Shown here: positions 17,488-26,081 of the stretch, in pieces
Layout: the number at the start of each line of letters is the position of its first letter
Position numbering within the stretch: the first letter of the stretch is position 1
Assembly (NCBI RefSeq): GCF_029893635.1
Contig: NZ_JARXYR010000002.1
Location: 1,091,001 to 1,155,000, forward strand
Direction of reading: 5' to 3'
Length of the DNA stretch: 64,000 nt
DNA from: Variovorax sp. TBS-050B
GTDB lineage: Bacteria; Pseudomonadota; Gammaproteobacteria; Burkholderiales; Burkholderiaceae_C
Notes under the pieces: model-generated
The model's input: the letters and a program-made list of their open reading frames with translations, nothing else
The model's database searches: none
What the model was told of the DNA's origin: nothing
Translations under genes and position numbers: made by a program

Positions 17488-17690
17488 ATCGGGCAGCCGG
17501 ACGCAGAGGACGCGAAGGTTTCGCGAAGGACGCAAAAAAACAGCCTGAAAGTGTGGGCTGCGCCTGTGCAGCCGCAGCGCCCTGGCGGAACCGAAGGGAG
17601 GCGCCGTCGTGCAACGGCAGCCCACACCATTCTTCGGTATTCCTTTCGCGTCCTTCGCGTAACCTTCGCGTCCTCTGCGTCCGGTCTTCC
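17488..17690. repeat. Palindromic repeat A, copy 1, with an internal insertion
   Basis: Left arm from 17491 (GGGCAGCCGGACGCAGAGG, then short modules of CGCGAAGG type) and right arm to about 17690 are reverse complements. The element lies in the 211-nt gap between convergent genes ending at 17484 and 17696. Between the arms sits an extra 77-bp inverted-repeat segment (17551-17627), so this copy is about 80 bp longer than the others at 34746, 42900 and 61829. A transcribed arm pair would form a long hairpin for either neighbour. Confidence 0.8.
17551..17627. repeat. Nested inverted-repeat segment inside repeat A copy 1
   Basis: GTGTGGGCTGC (17551-17561) and GCAGCCCACAC (17617-17627) are perfect 11-bp inverted ends of a 77-bp segment placed in the loop of repeat A copy 1. 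The other three copies have only 15-30 bp here. It looks like a small palindromic insertion; I see no flanking target duplication and no coding capacity. Confidence 0.6.
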
Positions 17691-17695
17691 GCCCC

Positions 17696-18391
17696 TCAAA
17701 CCACCAGCCGATACCCCACCGCCGTCTCCGTCAGCAGATGCCGCGGCTGCGCGGGATCGGCTTCGAGCTTCTGGCGCAGGTGGCCCATGTAGATGCGCAG
17801 ATAGTGGCTCTGGCCGGTGTGCGACGGGCCCCAGACCTCGCGCAGCAGCTGGCGCTGCGTGAGCACGCGGCCGGCGTTGGCGACGAGCACGGAGAGCAGG
17901 CGGTATTCGGTGGGCGTGAGGTGCACCTCGGCGCCGGCGCGGCGCACGATGCGGGCCGCGCGGTCGAGTTCGATCTCGCCGAAGCGGAACAGTGCCTCGG
18001 CCACCGCTTCCTCGCCGCCGGTGGCGCGCGGGCGGCGCAGGTTGGCGCGCACGCGCGCGAGCAGCTCGCCGGTGCCGAAGGGCTTGGTCAGGTAGTCGTC
18101 GGCGCCGGCGTCGAGCGCGGCGATCTTGTCGGCCTCGTCGCTGCGCGCGGAGAGCACGATGATCGGCACCGCCGACCAACCGCGCACGTCGCGGATCAGC
18201 GAGACGCCGTCGCCGTCGGGCAGGCCGAGGTCGAGCACCAGCAGGTCGGGCTGGCGCGTGCCGGCCGCGGCGAGGCCGTCGCGCAGCGTGGCGGCCTCGT
18301 GCACCTGCCAGCCCTCGGCCTCGAGCGCGCCGCGCACGAAGCGGCGGATCTGCGGCTCGTCCTCGATCACGATGGCGGTGGGCGTCGGCAT
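17696..18391 (-). CDS. kdpE: Response regulator KdpE
   Basis: A 231-residue OmpR-family response regulator that activates the kdp operon under K+ limitation. The receiver has IVIEDEPQIRRF, phosphoacceptor Asp in LLVLDLGLPDGDG (about 52), Thr/Ser in IIVLSARSDEADKI and Lys in YLTKPFGTGEL. The C-terminal winged helix includes LTPTEYRLLSVLV and GQSHYLRIYMGHLRQKLE, a KdpE signature. Start at 18391 (MPTPTAIVIEDEP); the longer frame overlaps kdpD. It lies 16 nt after kdpD at the end of the kdp operon. A candidate target site lies upstream of kdpF at 25982-25998. Confidence 0.96.
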   Translation of the reverse strand: MPTPTAIVIEDEPQIRRFVRGALEAEGWQVHEAATLRDGLAAAGTRQPDLLVLDLGLPDGDGVSLIRDVRGWSAVPIIVLSARSDEADKIAALDAGADDYLTKPFGTGELLARVRANLRRPRATGGEEAVAEALFRFGEIELDRAARIVRRAGAEVHLTPTEYRLLSVLVANAGRVLTQRQLLREVWGPSHTGQSHYLRIYMGHLRQKLEADPAQPRHLLTETAVGYRLVV

Positions 18392-18407
18392 GGGAGAAGA
18401 AGAAGGT

Positions 18408-21155
18408 TCAGAGGGCGGCCTCGGCGGGCTCGGGCGGTTCGCGGCGCGGCAGCCGGACGGTGAATTCTGCACCGCCGCCCGGGGCGTTGCGCGCGCCGAT
18501 CTCGCCGCCGTGCGCGCTCACCACCGCGCGGCAGATCGCGAGGCCGAGCCCGACGCCGGGCGTGGCCGACTCGCTGTCGCCGCGCGTGAACTTGTCGAAC
18601 AGGCGGTGCTCGCGGCCCGCCACCGCGGCCGGCAGGCCCGGGCCATGGTCGCGCACGCTCAGCACCAGCACGCCGGGCTCGGCGCGCGCGCCGACGACGA
18701 CGGGCGGCGCGCCGTACTTGGCGGCGTTCTCGAGCAGGTTGACGAGCACGCGCTCGATCAGCACCGCATCGAACTCGACCAGCGGCAGCGCCGGCGCGAG
18801 CGCGGTCTGCACCACCGTGCGGCCGAGCGCGGTGCGCGCCGCGCGGATGGCCGAGCCCACCACCTCCTCCACCGACTGCCAGTCGCGCCGCAGGTTCACC
18901 GCGCCGCCGGCGATGCCGCTTTCGAGCCGCGCCATGTCGAGCAGGTTGTTGACCAGCGCGTGCAGCTCGTGCGCCTGCGCGACGATGGCGCGCGCCGCCT
19001 GGGCGTGTTCCTCCGGCGGCAGGGACTGCAGCGACTCGGCCAGCGCGATCAGCGCGGTGAGCGGCGTGCGCACGTCGTGCGAGATGGCGCCGAGCAGCGC
19101 ATTGCGCAGCCGCTCCGATTCCATCTCGACCACGGCCTGCTGCGCGACCTCGACGTAGTGCACGCGCTCGAGCGCGATCGCGATCTGCCGCGCGAGCGTC
19201 TCGAGCTGCTGCGCCTGCTCCGGGATCAGCAGCCAGCGCGGCTGCGCGGGCGCGAGCGCCAGCACGCCGCGCACGCGCATCGGCGCGCGCAGCGGCACGT
19301 AGTGCCAGGGCTGCGCCGCGAGCGTGGCGGTGGCCAGCCCGGCGGGCTGGCCGTGGCGGAAGACCCAGTCGGCCACCTGCATGTCGAAGCCCTCGGGCGG
19401 ATCGTCCGGGCGCACCAGCTGGTCGGCGGCATCGGTGGCGAGCACCAGCGCATGGCCGCCGAAGTGGCCCTGCACCGACGCGGCGCCGAGCGCCACGACC
19501 TGCGCGCTCTCGAGCGCGGCCGACAGCTCGCGCGTGAGTTCGAACAGCGAGCGCGCGCGCCGCTCGCGGCTGGTCGAGACGCCCGCCGCGAAGCGCAGCC
19601 CCACGGTGAGCTGGCCCACGAGCAGGCCGACGCCGAGCATGATGATGAAGGTCAGCACGTACTGCAGGTCGCTCACCGCGAGCGACAGCCGCGGCGGCAC
19701 GAAGAAGTAGTCGAACGCGGCCACGTTGAGCAGCGCGGTCAGTGCCGAGGGCCCGCGGCCGAAGCGCATCGCCACGCCGACCACGCCGGGCAGGAACAGC
19801 ATCACGATGTTGGCGAGATCCAGCACATGCGCGAGCGGCATGCACACCAGCGTGAGCGCCACGCTCGTGGCCGCGGCCCAGGCATAGCCGGGCCAGTGGC
19901 GCGCGGCCCGGTCGTCGTGCTCGGCGTCGGCCGCGAGGATGCCGCCGAGCGGCGACCGCGCAAGGCGGCGCGAACTGCCGGCCTGTCCCACTTCGAGGAT
20001 GTCGAGCGCGGGCGCGCGCTCGGCCAGCGCGCGGGCGAGCGGCAGCGATCGCGCGGGCCACCACCAGCGGCGCCAGCCGGCGAGCGGCGCGGGCCGGCCG
20101 AGCACCAGCGTGGCGCAGTTGAGCCGGCGCGCCTGCTCGGCGAGCTGCTCGGCCACGTCCGCGCCCGTGAGCACGGCGGTGTCGGCGCCCAGTTCCTCGG
20201 CCAGCTTGAGCACCGCGAGCACCCGGTCGCGCGCATCGGCCGCGAGCCGCTGCAGCCGCGGCGTCTCGACGTAGGCCGCATGCCAGCGCACGTTGAGCTG
20301 GCCCGCGAGCCGCGCCGCCGTGCGCACCGTCTGCGCCGCGCCTTCGTGCGGCCCCACGCACGCGAGGATCGCGCCCGAGGTGTTCCAGGCCTGCAGCCCG
20401 CCCGGGCCGCCGTGGGCCGCGCCCGACTGCTCGACGCGCCAGCCGCGCACGTCGTCCTCCACATGTTCCGCGGTGCGGCGCAGTGCGATCTCGCGCAACG
20501 CGATCAGGTTGCCCTTGCGGAAGAAGTTCTGCGCCGCGCGCTCCGCCTGCTGCGGCAGGTAGACCTTGCCGGCCGCGAGCCGCGCCGTGAGCTCGTCGGG
20601 CGTGACGTCGACCAGCACCACCTCGTCGGCCTCGTCGAGCACGTTGTCGGGCACGGTCTCGTGCACCCGCACGCCGGTGATCGCGCCCACGGTGCCGTTG
20701 AGGCTTTCGAGGTGCTGCACGTTGAGCGCGGACCAGACCTCGATGCCCGCGGCCAGCAGCTCCTGCACGTCCTGCCAGCGCTTGGCGTGGCGCGAGCCGG
20801 GCGCGTTGGTGTGGGCCAGCTCGTCGACCAGCAGCACCGCGGGCTTGCGCGCCAGCGCGGCGTCGAGGTCGAACTCGGCGAGCCGGCGGCCGCGGTGGTC
20901 GACCTCGCGCAGCGGCAGCAGCTGCAGGCCCGCGAGCAGCGCGGCGGTCTCGCTGCGGCCGTGGGTCTCGACCACGCCGATCAGCACGTCGCGCCCTGCG
21001 GCACGCTCGCGCTGCGCCGCGCTCAGCATCGCCCAGGTCTTGCCCACGCCGGCGCTGGCACCGAAGTAGATGCGCAGCCTGCCGCGCTGCGCGCGCGCCT
21101 CGTCGCTGCGCAGTTGCGCAAGCAGGGCGTCGGGGTCGGGGCGCGTGTCGGACAT
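18408..21155 (-). CDS. kdpD: Sensor histidine kinase KdpD
   Basis: A 915-residue inner-membrane sensor of K+ limitation and turgor. The N-terminal KdpD domain has a Walker A-like loop GASAGVGKTW (about 32-41) and VLLVDELAHTNAPGSRH, followed by a UspA-like domain with SLPLARALAERAPALDILEV. Four membrane segments lie near 425-520. A GAF region precedes the kinase core with the H-box ISHDVRTPLTAL (His about 693), the N-box LLENAAKYG, and the G-boxes DHGPGLP and GVGLGLAIC. Length and order match E. coli KdpD (894 aa). It phosphorylates KdpE, encoded 16 nt downstream; kdpC ends 39 nt upstream. Confidence 0.97.
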   Translation of the reverse strand: MSDTRPDPDALLAQLRSDEARAQRGRLRIYFGASAGVGKTWAMLSAAQRERAAGRDVLIGVVETHGRSETAALLAGLQLLPLREVDHRGRRLAEFDLDAALARKPAVLLVDELAHTNAPGSRHAKRWQDVQELLAAGIEVWSALNVQHLESLNGTVGAITGVRVHETVPDNVLDEADEVVLVDVTPDELTARLAAGKVYLPQQAERAAQNFFRKGNLIALREIALRRTAEHVEDDVRGWRVEQSGAAHGGPGGLQAWNTSGAILACVGPHEGAAQTVRTAARLAGQLNVRWHAAYVETPRLQRLAADARDRVLAVLKLAEELGADTAVLTGADVAEQLAEQARRLNCATLVLGRPAPLAGWRRWWWPARSLPLARALAERAPALDILEVGQAGSSRRLARSPLGGILAADAEHDDRAARHWPGYAWAAATSVALTLVCMPLAHVLDLANIVMLFLPGVVGVAMRFGRGPSALTALLNVAAFDYFFVPPRLSLAVSDLQYVLTFIIMLGVGLLVGQLTVGLRFAAGVSTSRERRARSLFELTRELSAALESAQVVALGAASVQGHFGGHALVLATDAADQLVRPDDPPEGFDMQVADWVFRHGQPAGLATATLAAQPWHYVPLRAPMRVRGVLALAPAQPRWLLIPEQAQQLETLARQIAIALERVHYVEVAQQAVVEMESERLRNALLGAISHDVRTPLTALIALAESLQSLPPEEHAQAARAIVAQAHELHALVNNLLDMARLESGIAGGAVNLRRDWQSVEEVVGSAIRAARTALGRTVVQTALAPALPLVEFDAVLIERVLVNLLENAAKYGAPPVVVGARAEPGVLVLSVRDHGPGLPAAVAGREHRLFDKFTRGDSESATPGVGLGLAICRAVVSAHGGEIGARNAPGGGAEFTVRLPRREPPEPAEAAL

Positions 21156-21194
21156 GGCGGCGGGTCCGCAGGTTAGCGCATGGCGGCGCTCCCG

Positions 21195-21812
21195 CTACCG
21201 CGCGGGCGGCGCTGGCACGCCGTCGAGCGCGAGGTTGAGCGCCAGCACGTTCACGCGCGGCTCGCCGAGCAGTCCGCCGAGCGGCACCTCGGTGTGGCGC
21301 GCGATCAATGCCTCCACCTGCGCGAGCGGCAGCCCGCGCACGCGCGCGACGCGTGCCGCCTGGTAGTGCGCGGCCGCGGGGCTGATGTGCGGATCGAGCC
21401 CGCTGGCCGAGGCAGTGACGAGGTCGACCGGCACCGGCGCGGCGTTGCCCGGATCGGCGGCCCGCAGCGCTGCCACGCGCGCCCGCACCGCGTCGACCAG
21501 CGCCGGGTTCAGCGGCCCGAGGTTCGAGCCGCCGGAGGCGCGGGCGTCGTAGGGCTGCGGTGCGGTGGCCGAGGGCCGGCCCCAGAAGTGCTTCGGGTCG
21601 ACGAAGTTCTGCCCGATCAGCGCCGAGCCGACGGCGCGGCCGCCGACCACCACGAGGCTGCCGGCCGCCTGCGACGGAAACAGCGCCCTGGCTGCGCCCG
21701 TGACGGCCAGCGGATAGACGAGGCCGGTGAGCGCGCCCAGCAGCGCGAAGAGCACGATCGCGGGACGCAGCACGCCCCCGCTGCCGATGTCGTCGGAATT
21801 GTTGTTCGACAT
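21195..21812 (-). CDS. kdpC: Potassium-transporting ATPase subunit KdpC
   Basis: A 205-residue single-pass membrane subunit that stabilises the KdpFABC complex and helps ATP binding. One N-terminal membrane helix ([22 protein letters not shown], about 19-40) is followed by the periplasmic domain with [22 protein letters not shown] and [22 protein letters not shown], both KdpC signatures. The start at 21812 has GGAGACTCCATC upstream. It follows kdpB by 12 nt. The C-terminus is ordinary for the family. Confidence 0.97.
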   Translation of the reverse strand: MSNNNSDDIGSGGVLRPAIVLFALLGALTGLVYPLAVTGAARALFPSQAAGSLVVVGGRAVGSALIGQNFVDPKHFWGRPSATAPQPYDARASGGSNLGPLNPALVDAVRARVAALRAADPGNAAPVPVDLVTASASGLDPHISPAAAHYQAARVARVRGLPLAQVEALIARHTEVPLGGLLGEPRVNVLALNLALDGVPAPPAR

Positions 21813-21824
21813 GATGGAGTCTCC

Positions 21825-23924
21825 TCAGACCAGGCCGGCCGCCGCGAGCAGCCAGTCGATCAGCTTGATGCCGACGAAGGGAACGACCAGGCCGCCGAGG
21901 CCGTAGATCGCGAGGTTGCGGCGCAGCAGCGCGGCCGCGCCCACGGGCCGGTAGCGCACGCCCTTGAGCGCGAGCGGGATCAGGAACACGATCACGAGCG
22001 CGTTGAAGATCACGGCCGACAGGATGGCCGACGACGGGCTCGCGAGCCGCATCACGTTGAGCGCGCCGAGCTGCGGATAGGTCGAGACGAAGATCGCCGG
22101 AATGATCGCGAAGTACTTCGCCACGTCGTTCGCGATCGAGAAGGTGGTGAGCGAGCCGCGCGTCATCAGCAGCGCCTTGCCGGTCTCCACCACCTCGAGC
22201 AGCTTGGTCGGGTTCGAGTCGAGGTCGACCATGTTGCCGGCCTCCTTCGCGGCCTGCGTGCCGCTGCCCATCGCCACCGCCACGTCGGCCTGCGCGAGCG
22301 CCGGCGCGTCGTTGGTGCCGTCGCCGGTCATCGCGACCAGGCGGCCTTCGGACTGGTACCTGCGGATCAGCGCGAGCTTGTCCTCGGGCGTGGCCTCGGC
22401 GAGGAAGTCGTCCACGCCGGCCTCGGCCGCGATGGCGGCCGCCGTGAGCTTGTTGTCGCCCGTGATCATCACCGTGCGGATGCCCATGCGGCGCAGTTCG
22501 GCGAAGCGCGCCTTGATGCCGGTCTTGACGATGTCCTTGAGCTCGACCACGCCGAGCAGGCGCGCACCCTCGGCCACCGCGAGCGGCGTGCTGCCGCGGC
22601 GCGCGGCCTCGTCGGCGGCGCGCAGCACCTCGGCGGGCACGCTGCCGCCCTGCGCCTCGACGTGGCGGCGCACGGCATCGACCGCGCCCTTGCGCAGCAC
22701 GACCGGGTCGGCATCGAGGCTGTTGGCCGCGGCCGGCAGGTCGACGCCACTCATGCGCGTCTGCGCGGTGAAGGCGACGAAGCGGGCCCCCTCGACCTCC
22801 TCCGACGCGATGCCTTCGCGCCGCGCGAGCTCGACGATGCTGCGGCCCTCGGGCGTCTCGTCGGCGAGCGAGGCCAGCATCGCGGCATGCGCGAGCCGGG
22901 CCCGGTTCACGCCCGGCGCGGGCAGGAAGGCACTCGCCTGGCGGTTGCCGTGCGTGATGGTGCCGGTCTTGTCGAGCAGCAGCACGTCCACGTCGCCCGC
23001 GGCCTCGACCGCGCGGCCCGAGGTCGCGATCACGTTGGCCTGCATCATGCGGCTCATGCCGGCCACGCCCACGGCCGAGAGCAGCCCGCCGATGGTGGTC
23101 GGGATCAGGCACACGAGCAGCGCGACCAGCGCGGTCAGCGACACCACCGTGCCCGCGCCCGCGGCCTCGACGCTGAAGACCGAGAACGGCAGCAGCGTGA
23201 CCGTGACCGTCAGGAACACCAGCGTGAGCGCCACCAGCAGGATCGTGAGCGCGATCTCGTTCGGCGTCTTCTGGCGCCGCGCGGCCTCGACCATGCCGAT
23301 CATGCGGTCGAGGAAGGACTCGCCCGGGTTCACCGCGATGCGCACCACCAGCCAGTCGGACAGCACCCGCGTGCCGCCGGTCACGGCCGAGAAGTCGCCG
23401 CCCGATTCGCGCACCACGGGGGCCGATTCGCCGGTGATCGCGCTCTCGTCGACCGAGGCCACGCCTTCGATGACTTCGCCGTCGAGCGGGACCACATCGC
23501 CGGCTTCGACCAGCACGACGTCGCCGCGGCGCAGGTTCGGCGCCTGCTCGGGCAGCCACTTCCTCCCGTTGTGCGGCTCCACCAGCTTCTTCGCCCAGGT
23601 GTCCTTGCGCAGGCCGCGCAGCGAGGCCGCCTGCGCCTTGCTGCGCCCTTCGGCCAGCGCCTCGGCGAAATTGGCGAACAGCACGGTGAACCAGAGCCAT
23701 ACGGCGACCGCGAGCACGAAGGCCGGCCGCATGCCGGTGTCGCCCGGAAAGCGCAGCGAATGCAGCCACAGCAGCGTGGTGAGGATGCTGCCGACGTAGA
23801 CGATGAACATCACCGGGTTGCGCCACTGCGCGCGCGGGCTCAGCTTGGCGACCGCGCCCCGGAGCGCCGGCTTGAGCAGCGCGGCATCGAAGAGCGAAAG
23901 AGAAGTGGGTGTGTGTGTTGTCAT
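21825..23924 (-). CDS. kdpB: Potassium-transporting P-type ATPase subunit KdpB
   Basis: A 699-residue P-type ATPase that hydrolyses ATP to drive K+ uptake through KdpA. TGES (164-167) of the actuator domain, the [13 protein letters not shown] membrane motif (about 272), phosphorylated Asp318 in [13 protein letters not shown], and the hinge [20 protein letters not shown] are intact. The inhibitory Ser in TGES is conserved. Length is close to the E. coli protein (682). Start 23924 has GGAAGGAG upstream; kdpA ends 16 nt before. It acts in the inner membrane with KdpA, KdpC and KdpF. Confidence 0.98.
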   Translation of the reverse strand: MTTHTPTSLSLFDAALLKPALRGAVAKLSPRAQWRNPVMFIVYVGSILTTLLWLHSLRFPGDTGMRPAFVLAVAVWLWFTVLFANFAEALAEGRSKAQAASLRGLRKDTWAKKLVEPHNGRKWLPEQAPNLRRGDVVLVEAGDVVPLDGEVIEGVASVDESAITGESAPVVRESGGDFSAVTGGTRVLSDWLVVRIAVNPGESFLDRMIGMVEAARRQKTPNEIALTILLVALTLVFLTVTVTLLPFSVFSVEAAGAGTVVSLTALVALLVCLIPTTIGGLLSAVGVAGMSRMMQANVIATSGRAVEAAGDVDVLLLDKTGTITHGNRQASAFLPAPGVNRARLAHAAMLASLADETPEGRSIVELARREGIASEEVEGARFVAFTAQTRMSGVDLPAAANSLDADPVVLRKGAVDAVRRHVEAQGGSVPAEVLRAADEAARRGSTPLAVAEGARLLGVVELKDIVKTGIKARFAELRRMGIRTVMITGDNKLTAAAIAAEAGVDDFLAEATPEDKLALIRRYQSEGRLVAMTGDGTNDAPALAQADVAVAMGSGTQAAKEAGNMVDLDSNPTKLLEVVETGKALLMTRGSLTTFSIANDVAKYFAIIPAIFVSTYPQLGALNVMRLASPSSAILSAVIFNALVIVFLIPLALKGVRYRPVGAAALLRRNLAIYGLGGLVVPFVGIKLIDWLLAAAGLV

Positions 23925-23940
23925 GGTGCGCTCCTTCCGT

Positions 23941-25668
23941 TCATTTCCAGAGCACGAGGTGTTCGACGATGGGGCCGAGCGCCAGCGCCGGCACGTAGTT
24001 CAGCAGCCCGACCAGCAGCACCGTGCCGATCAGCAGGCAGACGAACAGCGGCCCGTGCGTGGGCAGCGTGCCGGCGGTGGCGGGCAGGCGCCGCTTGGCC
24101 GCGAGCGAACCTGCGATGGCCAGCACCGGCACGATCACCGCAAAGCGGCCGAACCACATCGCCAGGCCGAGCAGCGCGTTGTAGAACGGCGTGTTGGCCG
24201 AGAGGCCCGCGAAGGCGCTGCCGTTGTTGTTGGCGGCCGAGCTCAGCGCGTACAGCACCTCGGAGAAGCCATGCGCGCCGGGGTTCGCGATGCCGGCCCG
24301 GCCCGCGCCGGCCAGCGCCGCCACCGCGGTGCCCGCGAGCACGAGCACCGGCGTGACGAGGATGGTGATGGCGATCAGCTTCATCTCGCGCACCTCGATC
24401 TTCTTGCCGAGGTACTCCGGCGTGCGGCCGATCATCAGGCCCGCGATGAACACCGCGAGCACGGCGAACACCAGCATGCCGTAGAGCCCGCTGCCCACGC
24501 CGCCGAACACCACCTCGCCGAGCTGCATCAGCACCATCGGCACCATGCCGCCGAGCGGGGTAAACGAGTCGTGCATCGAGATCACCGCGCCGCACGAGGC
24601 CGCGGTGGTGATGGCCGCGAAGAGCGCCGAGGCATCGATGCCGAAGCGCACTTCCTTGCCCTCCATGTTGCCGCCGCTCTGCAGCGCGCCCGCCACCTGG
24701 TCGACGCCGAGCGGCGCCAGCAGCGGGTTGCCCGCCTGCTCCGCATGCACCACGACCACGACGGCGACGACGAACATCGCCGTCATCGCCGCGAGCACCG
24801 CCCAGCCCTGGCGGATGTCGCCCACCACGCGGCCGAAGGCGAAGCACAGGCCCGCGGGGATCAGGAAGATCGCGAGCATCTGCATCAGGTTGCCGAGCGC
24901 GGTCGGGTTCTCGAACGGATGCGCCGAGTTGGCGTTGAAGAAGCCGCCGCCGTTGGTGCCGAGCATCTTGATCGCCTCCTGCGAAGCCACCGGCCCCATG
25001 GCGAGCGCCTGCGTGCCGCCCGGGGCGGCTTCGAGCGGATGCACGAGCACCGGCGCATCGAAGTTCTGGATCACGCCCTGGCCCGCGAGCAGCAGCGCGA
25101 GCACGAAGGCGAGCGGCAGCAGCACCCACAGCGTGATGCGCACGAGGTCGACCCAGAAGTTGCCGACCACGCCGCGGGCGCCGCCCTCGCCGCGCCGCGC
25201 GAAGCCGCGGATCAGCGCGAAGGCGACCGCGATGCCGGTGGCGGCCGAGAAGAAGTTCTGCACCGCGAGGCCGAGCATCTGCGTGAGGTGGCTCATCGTG
25301 GCTTCGCCCGCATAGCCCTGCCAGTTGGTGTTGGTGACGAAGCTCACCGCCGTGTTGAAGGCCGAGTCGGGCGACACCGCGCCCATGCCCGCGGGATCGA
25401 GCGGCAGCACGCCCTGCAGCCGCTGCAGCGCGTAGAGAAAGACCGCGCCGATGGCATTGAAGGCCAGCAGCGCGAGCGCATAGCGGCGCCAGTGCATCGC
25501 CTGCGCGGGCGCGGTGCCCGCGAGGCGGTAGAGCGGCGCCTCGACGCGTGCCATCCAGCGCGGCACGCGCTCGCCGCAGACCGCGGCAAGCAGCCGGCCC
25601 ACCGGCCAGGCCAGCACCAGCAGCGCGGCGAGAAAGAGGCCCAGCAGGGCCCAGGCGGAGGCGGCCAT
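23941..25668 (-). CDS. kdpA: Potassium-transporting ATPase subunit KdpA
   Basis: A 575-residue K+-channel-like subunit of the SKT superfamily with about ten membrane helices and four selectivity-filter repeats. Recognisable segments include [19 protein letters not shown] (about 104-122), [19 protein letters not shown] (about 234-252) and [13 protein letters not shown] (about 480-492), which supply the filter glycines. It starts at 25668, one nucleotide after the stop of kdpF, so the two are translationally linked. High-affinity K+ uptake across the inner membrane is well established for the family. Confidence 0.97.
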   Translation of the reverse strand: MAASAWALLGLFLAALLVLAWPVGRLLAAVCGERVPRWMARVEAPLYRLAGTAPAQAMHWRRYALALLAFNAIGAVFLYALQRLQGVLPLDPAGMGAVSPDSAFNTAVSFVTNTNWQGYAGEATMSHLTQMLGLAVQNFFSAATGIAVAFALIRGFARRGEGGARGVVGNFWVDLVRITLWVLLPLAFVLALLLAGQGVIQNFDAPVLVHPLEAAPGGTQALAMGPVASQEAIKMLGTNGGGFFNANSAHPFENPTALGNLMQMLAIFLIPAGLCFAFGRVVGDIRQGWAVLAAMTAMFVVAVVVVVHAEQAGNPLLAPLGVDQVAGALQSGGNMEGKEVRFGIDASALFAAITTAASCGAVISMHDSFTPLGGMVPMVLMQLGEVVFGGVGSGLYGMLVFAVLAVFIAGLMIGRTPEYLGKKIEVREMKLIAITILVTPVLVLAGTAVAALAGAGRAGIANPGAHGFSEVLYALSSAANNNGSAFAGLSANTPFYNALLGLAMWFGRFAVIVPVLAIAGSLAAKRRLPATAGTLPTHGPLFVCLLIGTVLLVGLLNYVPALALGPIVEHLVLWK

Positions 25669-25669
25669 C

Positions 25670-25768
25670 TCAGAACGCCTCGGCGCAGATCAGCGCGAAC
25701 ACGAGGTACGCGAACAGGACCACGGCGATGAGTGCGCCGAAGCCGTACAGGGCTTCGAGGCCGATCAC
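25670..25768 (-). CDS. kdpF: Potassium-transporting ATPase subunit KdpF
   Basis: A 32-residue single-helix peptide that stabilises the KdpFABC complex at the inner membrane. The helix [15 protein letters not shown] and the acidic C-terminal CAEAF match KdpF. It begins with GTG at 25768 (preceded by GGAGAACGCATC); no ATG is available in frame near this position. The GTG overlaps the TGA of the upstream 43-residue ORF as GTGA, and its own stop is 1 nt from the kdpA start. Size and position agree with the family (about 29 aa). Confidence 0.88.
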   Translation of the reverse strand: MIGLEALYGFGALIAVVLFAYLVFALICAEAF

Positions 25769-25896
25769 GATGCGTTCTCCCCGTGAACGGCCGAGGCCGC
25801 GGTCGGCTTCGGCGCGTCGAGCCTGTCCAGGCCCACGACCAGGGCCGCCACTGCGGCCCACAGCGCCAGCAAGGCGCCCATCCAGACGATGTCCAT
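25765..25896 (-). CDS. Small membrane ORF at the head of the kdp operon
   Basis: A 43-residue ORF beginning with ATG at 25896 (AGGAG 7 nt upstream) and ending TGA over the GTG start of kdpF. It has one hydrophobic helix (MGALLALWAAVAALVVGL, about 6-23), then a hydrophilic tail with Asp, Arg, Lys and His. The good ribosome site and stop/start overlap argue that it is translated and coupled to kdpF. It is not KdpF, which follows it. I do not recognise a family. It may be a leader peptide or an additional small Kdp-associated subunit; the sequence does not say which. Confidence 0.62.
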   Translation of the reverse strand: MDIVWMGALLALWAAVAALVVGLDRLDAPKPTAASAVHGENAS

Positions 25897-25981
25897 GCAT
25901 CACTCCTGCGAATCATCAAAAACGATGGATCGCAGTCTCGGCAGATGGGCGTCAAAACGGGGGAAAGACTCGCGGCGGGGG

Positions 25982-25998
25982 CGTAAAGAAAGCGTAAA
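25982..25998 (-). promoter_or_regulatory. Candidate KdpE operator upstream of the kdp operon
   Basis: On the minus strand TTTACGCTTTCTTTACG followed by a C-rich stretch strongly resembles the E. coli KdpE site (TTTATACTTTTTTTACA then CCCCGCCC). The two TTTACG half-sites are 11 bp apart, as expected for an OmpR-family dimer. It lies 86-102 bp before the 43-residue ORF that heads the operon, in the gap divergent from the FAD monooxygenase. Confidence 0.62.
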
Positions 25999-26081
25999 TG
26001 GCGGGGCGCCGAGGGTTTGCAACGCGGCTGTTGTGTAATGGACGGCCGCCCTTCCGCAGACCGAACCGGACGCGTCGAGAC

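Noticed and set aside
18367..23826. A very long open frame antisense-compatible with kdpB-kdpE in another frame
   Set aside because: It is Arg/Ala-rich with no domain and arises from GC-rich codon bias; the kdp genes explain the DNA.
21180..24356. Long + strand open frame opposite kdpB/kdpC
   Set aside because: His/Arg/Glu-rich low-complexity translation, no start signals; a shadow of the kdp genes.
25927..25955. TTGACG with a downstream -10 for the kdp operon
   Set aside because: The hexamer at correct spacing (CGATCC) is too far from TATAAT to claim.
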